Virus record (IMG/VR): IMGVR_UViG_3300022072_000169
Span: 1 to 21,097 of that record
DNA length: 21,097 bases
Direction: 5' to 3' (one strand)
Source of the DNA: a virus
Each line of letters begins with the position of its first letter. Within the stretch, counting starts at the first letter, position 1. The notes under the pieces are model-generated. The model was not told the origin of the DNA and did not search any database. It saw only the letters and a program-made list of their open reading frames with translations. Positions 18,871-21,097 of this stretch are shown piece by piece. The position numbers and the translations under genes were made by a program.

Positions 18871-19520
18871 TGAATTACCTAGAGCTGGTTCGCATGGCAT
18901 GGGAAGAGGCAGGGCAGTCCGGTGACGGCCCCGCTTCCGTCTCTGGCGTTAGCGGGCATCAAAAGCGCTTTGTAAATTGGGTGCGCCGCGCGTGGAATGA
19001 CATTCAGCAAGAAACTGACGAGTGGGTATTTCGCAAGACCGACAAACTTGTGTCATTGACTGCAGGGCAGGAAACATTTTCTGCGGCAGCGCTGGGTTTT
19101 TCCGATCTTCAAATGCCGCTGTCACTGTTCATAATGATTGACGGTCAATACTCGCAATTGAAATTTGTTATTTCTCCGTCCTACACGCAAAATTATTTAA
19201 TGCAAAATAAGCAGCCGGGGCGCCCAGGTGTTTGTTATTTCATTAATGGCACCTTTGCATTTGATTGTATTCCCGATCAAGCCTACCAGCTCAAAGTTCA
19301 CTACCTGAAGGCGCCGCAAATGCTCGGCTCCAATGGTGATATTCCCGCCTGCGATGCAGTATATCATCACACCATAGTGTGGGGCGCAGTCAAAAGCTAT
19401 GCTCGATACGATGAAGATAACGCGCTCTTTATCGAAGCAAGCGAAGAGCATTCAAAGGCAATGATTTCAATGCACAGCAAGCTAACACCTCGGGTTCAGT
19501 TTGCGCGGAGTTCTTTCTAA
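18870..19520 (+). CDS. Tail/head adaptor protein, P22 gp4-like position
   Basis: A 216-residue protein in a TAATG overlap. GHQKRFVNWVRRAWNDIQQE, then TDEWVFRKTDKLVSLTAGQE and TFSAAALGFSDLQMPLSLFI, form a helix-rich N-terminus and a beta domain seen in adaptor proteins below the portal of podoviruses. The C-terminal segment IVWGAVKSYARYDEDNALFI is also typical of this group. It should bind below the portal and link to the tail nozzle. The gp4 identity is by position and general pattern. Confidence 0.6.
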   Translation: MNYLELVRMAWEEAGQSGDGPASVSGVSGHQKRFVNWVRRAWNDIQQETDEWVFRKTDKLVSLTAGQETFSAAALGFSDLQMPLSLFIMIDGQYSQLKFVISPSYTQNYLMQNKQPGRPGVCYFINGTFAFDCIPDQAYQLKVHYLKAPQMLGSNGDIPACDAVYHHTIVWGAVKSYARYDEDNALFIEASEEHSKAMISMHSKLTPRVQFARSSF

Positions 19521-21097
19521 TGCTGAGCTCTGTTATTGCTGCTGGCGGATTAAATACCGAGTCGTCGCTAATGGAGTTGCGCCCAGGTGAGGCAGTTGCG
19601 CTGCACAATGTGGAGATCGATCAGTCTGGCGACTACGTGACAATGCGCGGCATTGAGCGGTTCGATGGGCGGCAAGAGCCAAACAAAGCCAGCTATTTAA
19701 TTATTGGCATGTGGGCGATCGCGGGCATTGTCGTGGGTGATTTAATTGTTGCTTCTCCTTCTGGCGGTTACGCGACCGTTGTGGGTGTTGATGGCGCAAA
19801 CCCTGCAGATAGACGCATTGCTGTTATCAATATCGGCGGGCCAGCAATTACGCTGAGCGATACGATAGTGGGCAATGCCATTAAGTCGCTGCCTGCCAAT
19901 ATTGGGGCTCGCGGCTATCAGGCACATAAGCAATATCTGTCTAATGCCGCCGAAATATTGCGCCTACCGATTACTACGGTACCGGGCATTAATGTAGTGC
20001 GCGGTATCGCAATTTATAAAAATGAAGTTTACGCATTCCGCGACCATTCGGACGGCACAACTGCGCGCATGTACAAGTCTACATCTGGCGGATGGGTTGA
20101 GGTTGCCAGCTCTGGGTTTATATTGCCTGCTGGCCGCTATGAATTCAGGGTTCACAATTTTACCGCGAGTGCCGGAACTGAAAAGCTGTTTATTGTTAAT
20201 GGTGTAAATAAAGCGCTGATGTTTGATGGCGTCACATTTACACAGCTAAGCACCGGAATGACGACCGACGCCCCAAGCTCAATCGAGGTGCTGCCGTCTG
20301 ATGTGCTGCTGCTAGGTTATGACAGCGGCTCACTGATGTTCGGCAAGCCAAATGACCCAACGGATTTTAGCGCCGGTACCGGCGGAGAGATCGGCTGCTC
20401 TGACAAAATCATAGGCATGGCCCTGCAGCCCGACGAGCGTGTCGCAGTGTTCTGCGAGAATTCAATTCGCATGATTGCAGGCAAGACAAAGCTAAGCATC
20501 ACTATGTCGGTGTTCACTGACAGCACTGGCGCAAAGCCGGGATCAATAGCCAATATTGGCGACTCTGTTTTTATATCAAAAGCGGGTCTTACTCGCCTTG
20601 GCCGCGTTCAGTCGTTTGGCAGCTTTGCTATGACGGCGCTCGACAAGAAATTTAAAACTGCTATTCAAGACACCGTTAATTTTTCTGTTGCTGTGCGCGG
20701 CAAGAATCAGTACCGCGTGTTTTCTCAGCGCGGCTTTGTCGGTGTAACCATGAATGGCAGCGAGGTCGTTGGTGCATTCACCGGCAGCTATCCCGTTGAA
20801 ATGAAGTGCGGCATATCGGGTTTCATTAACAGCGAAGAGTATGTGCTACTGGGTGGCGCTGATGGCTTTGTGTATCGCGCCGACGTTGGCGCCAGTCACG
20901 CGGGCGAAGAGTTCACGCGCATAGCAAGATTCGCACACAATCACCTTGGTAGCCCGCAGCAGCGCAAGAAATTCAAGCGCCTCACGGTTAATGCTGACTG
21001 CGAGCGCCACGAAGAAATAAAAGTATTTGCTGAGTTGGATTACTCAAGCGGCGACGCGCCTCGGCAAAAACTATCTGGCATTAATGTTGGCGGCCCC
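19520..21097 (+). CDS. Tail nozzle/stabilisation protein, P22 gp10-like (3' end beyond the window)
   Basis: The frame is open from the ATG at 19520 (TAATG overlap) to the right edge, 526 codons. MLSSVIAAGGLNTESSLMEL, then RPGEAVALHNVEIDQSGDYV and TMRGIERFDG, resembles the start of gp10-like stabilisation proteins, where an early segment with N-V-x...GDY-x-x-x-x-G-x-E-R-F-D-G is found. The rest consists of repeated beta blades (VRGIAIYKNEVYAFRDHSDG; TEKLFIVNGVNKALMFDG; DVLLLGYDSGSLMFGKPNDP; KIIGMALQPDERVAVFCENS), fitting a beta-propeller of a tail nozzle. It would plug the tail and hold DNA. The C-terminus is not in the window. Confidence 0.65.
   Translation, partial: MLSSVIAAGGLNTESSLMELRPGEAVALHNVEIDQSGDYVTMRGIERFDGRQEPNKASYLIIGMWAIAGIVVGDLIVASPSGGYATVVGVDGANPADRRIAVINIGGPAITLSDTIVGNAIKSLPANIGARGYQAHKQYLSNAAEILRLPITTVPGINVVRGIAIYKNEVYAFRDHSDGTTARMYKSTSGGWVEVASSGFILPAGRYEFRVHNFTASAGTEKLFIVNGVNKALMFDGVTFTQLSTGMTTDAPSSIEVLPSDVLLLGYDSGSLMFGKPNDPTDFSAGTGGEIGCSDKIIGMALQPDERVAVFCENSIRMIAGKTKLSITMSVFTDSTGAKPGSIANIGDSVFISKAGLTRLGRVQSFGSFAMTALDKKFKTAIQDTVNFSVAVRGKNQYRVFSQRGFVGVTMNGSEVVGAFTGSYPVEMKCGISGFINSEEYVLLGGADGFVYRADVGASHAGEEFTRIARFAHNHLGSPQQRKKFKRLTVNADCERHEEIKVFAELDYSSGDAPRQKLSGINVGGP

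Noticed and set aside
1-21097. Integron integrase or phage integrase gene
   Set aside because: I looked for a tyrosine-recombinase pattern (R...HxxR...Y) in the proteins and found none; if present in this genome it must lie outside the window.

Overview
The window is part of a temperate, short-tailed (podovirus-like) phage or prophage of a gammaproteobacterium, probably an aquatic one. The evidence is a divergent repressor/Cro switch, an O/P-type replication module, a Nin-type recombination region, a holin/SAR-endolysin/spanin lysis cassette, then TerS, TerL, portal, scaffold, an N4-gp56-type major capsid protein and P22-like tail-assembly genes, nearly all on the + strand. GC content looks near 45-50 %. 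No integrase gene, tRNA, rRNA, IS element or CRISPR array is visible. Both ends cut through a gene.

Layout. 1-2.1 kb is an accessory and immunity region. It holds a leftward leucine-rich-repeat gene cut by the left edge, a small Cro/C1-type regulator, a leftward lipoprotein gene, and a leftward repressor facing a rightward Cro-like gene. The palindrome ACAAC-N5-GTTGT occurs both between the repressor and cro and in the promoter of the leucine-rich-repeat gene, so both may belong to one regulon. 2.1-6.1 kb holds a ribbon-helix-helix-like protein, an O-like initiator with a candidate internal origin (repeats of GGTAACG), a P-like helicase loader that overlaps it by 143 nt, and tightly overlapping small genes including a NinB-like recombination protein.

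6.1-7.1 kb and 9.5-10.2 kb are the unusual parts. Small ORFs with no phage homologue that I recognise alternate with sequences that look like integron attC sites: complementary R''/R' cores such as GCATAAC and GTTATGC, imperfect arms with bulged bases, and stop codons at or inside R''. Three sites are convincing and three are degenerate. All lie in the same direction as phage transcription. No integron integrase is visible. I infer that a phage of an integron-bearing host has taken up gene cassettes at two or more points and reads them from its own transcripts.

Between the two cassette blocks lie a secreted small protein, a gp49/gp66-DUF2829 (Tad2-like, anti-Thoeris) fusion, a zinc/HNH-like protein, a RusA-like resolvase and a candidate Q-type antiterminator. 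From 10.3 kb a terminator leads into lysis and morphogenesis. The TerS-TerL junction contains about 235 nt with inverted strand composition. A strong UUCG-loop terminator follows the capsid gene.
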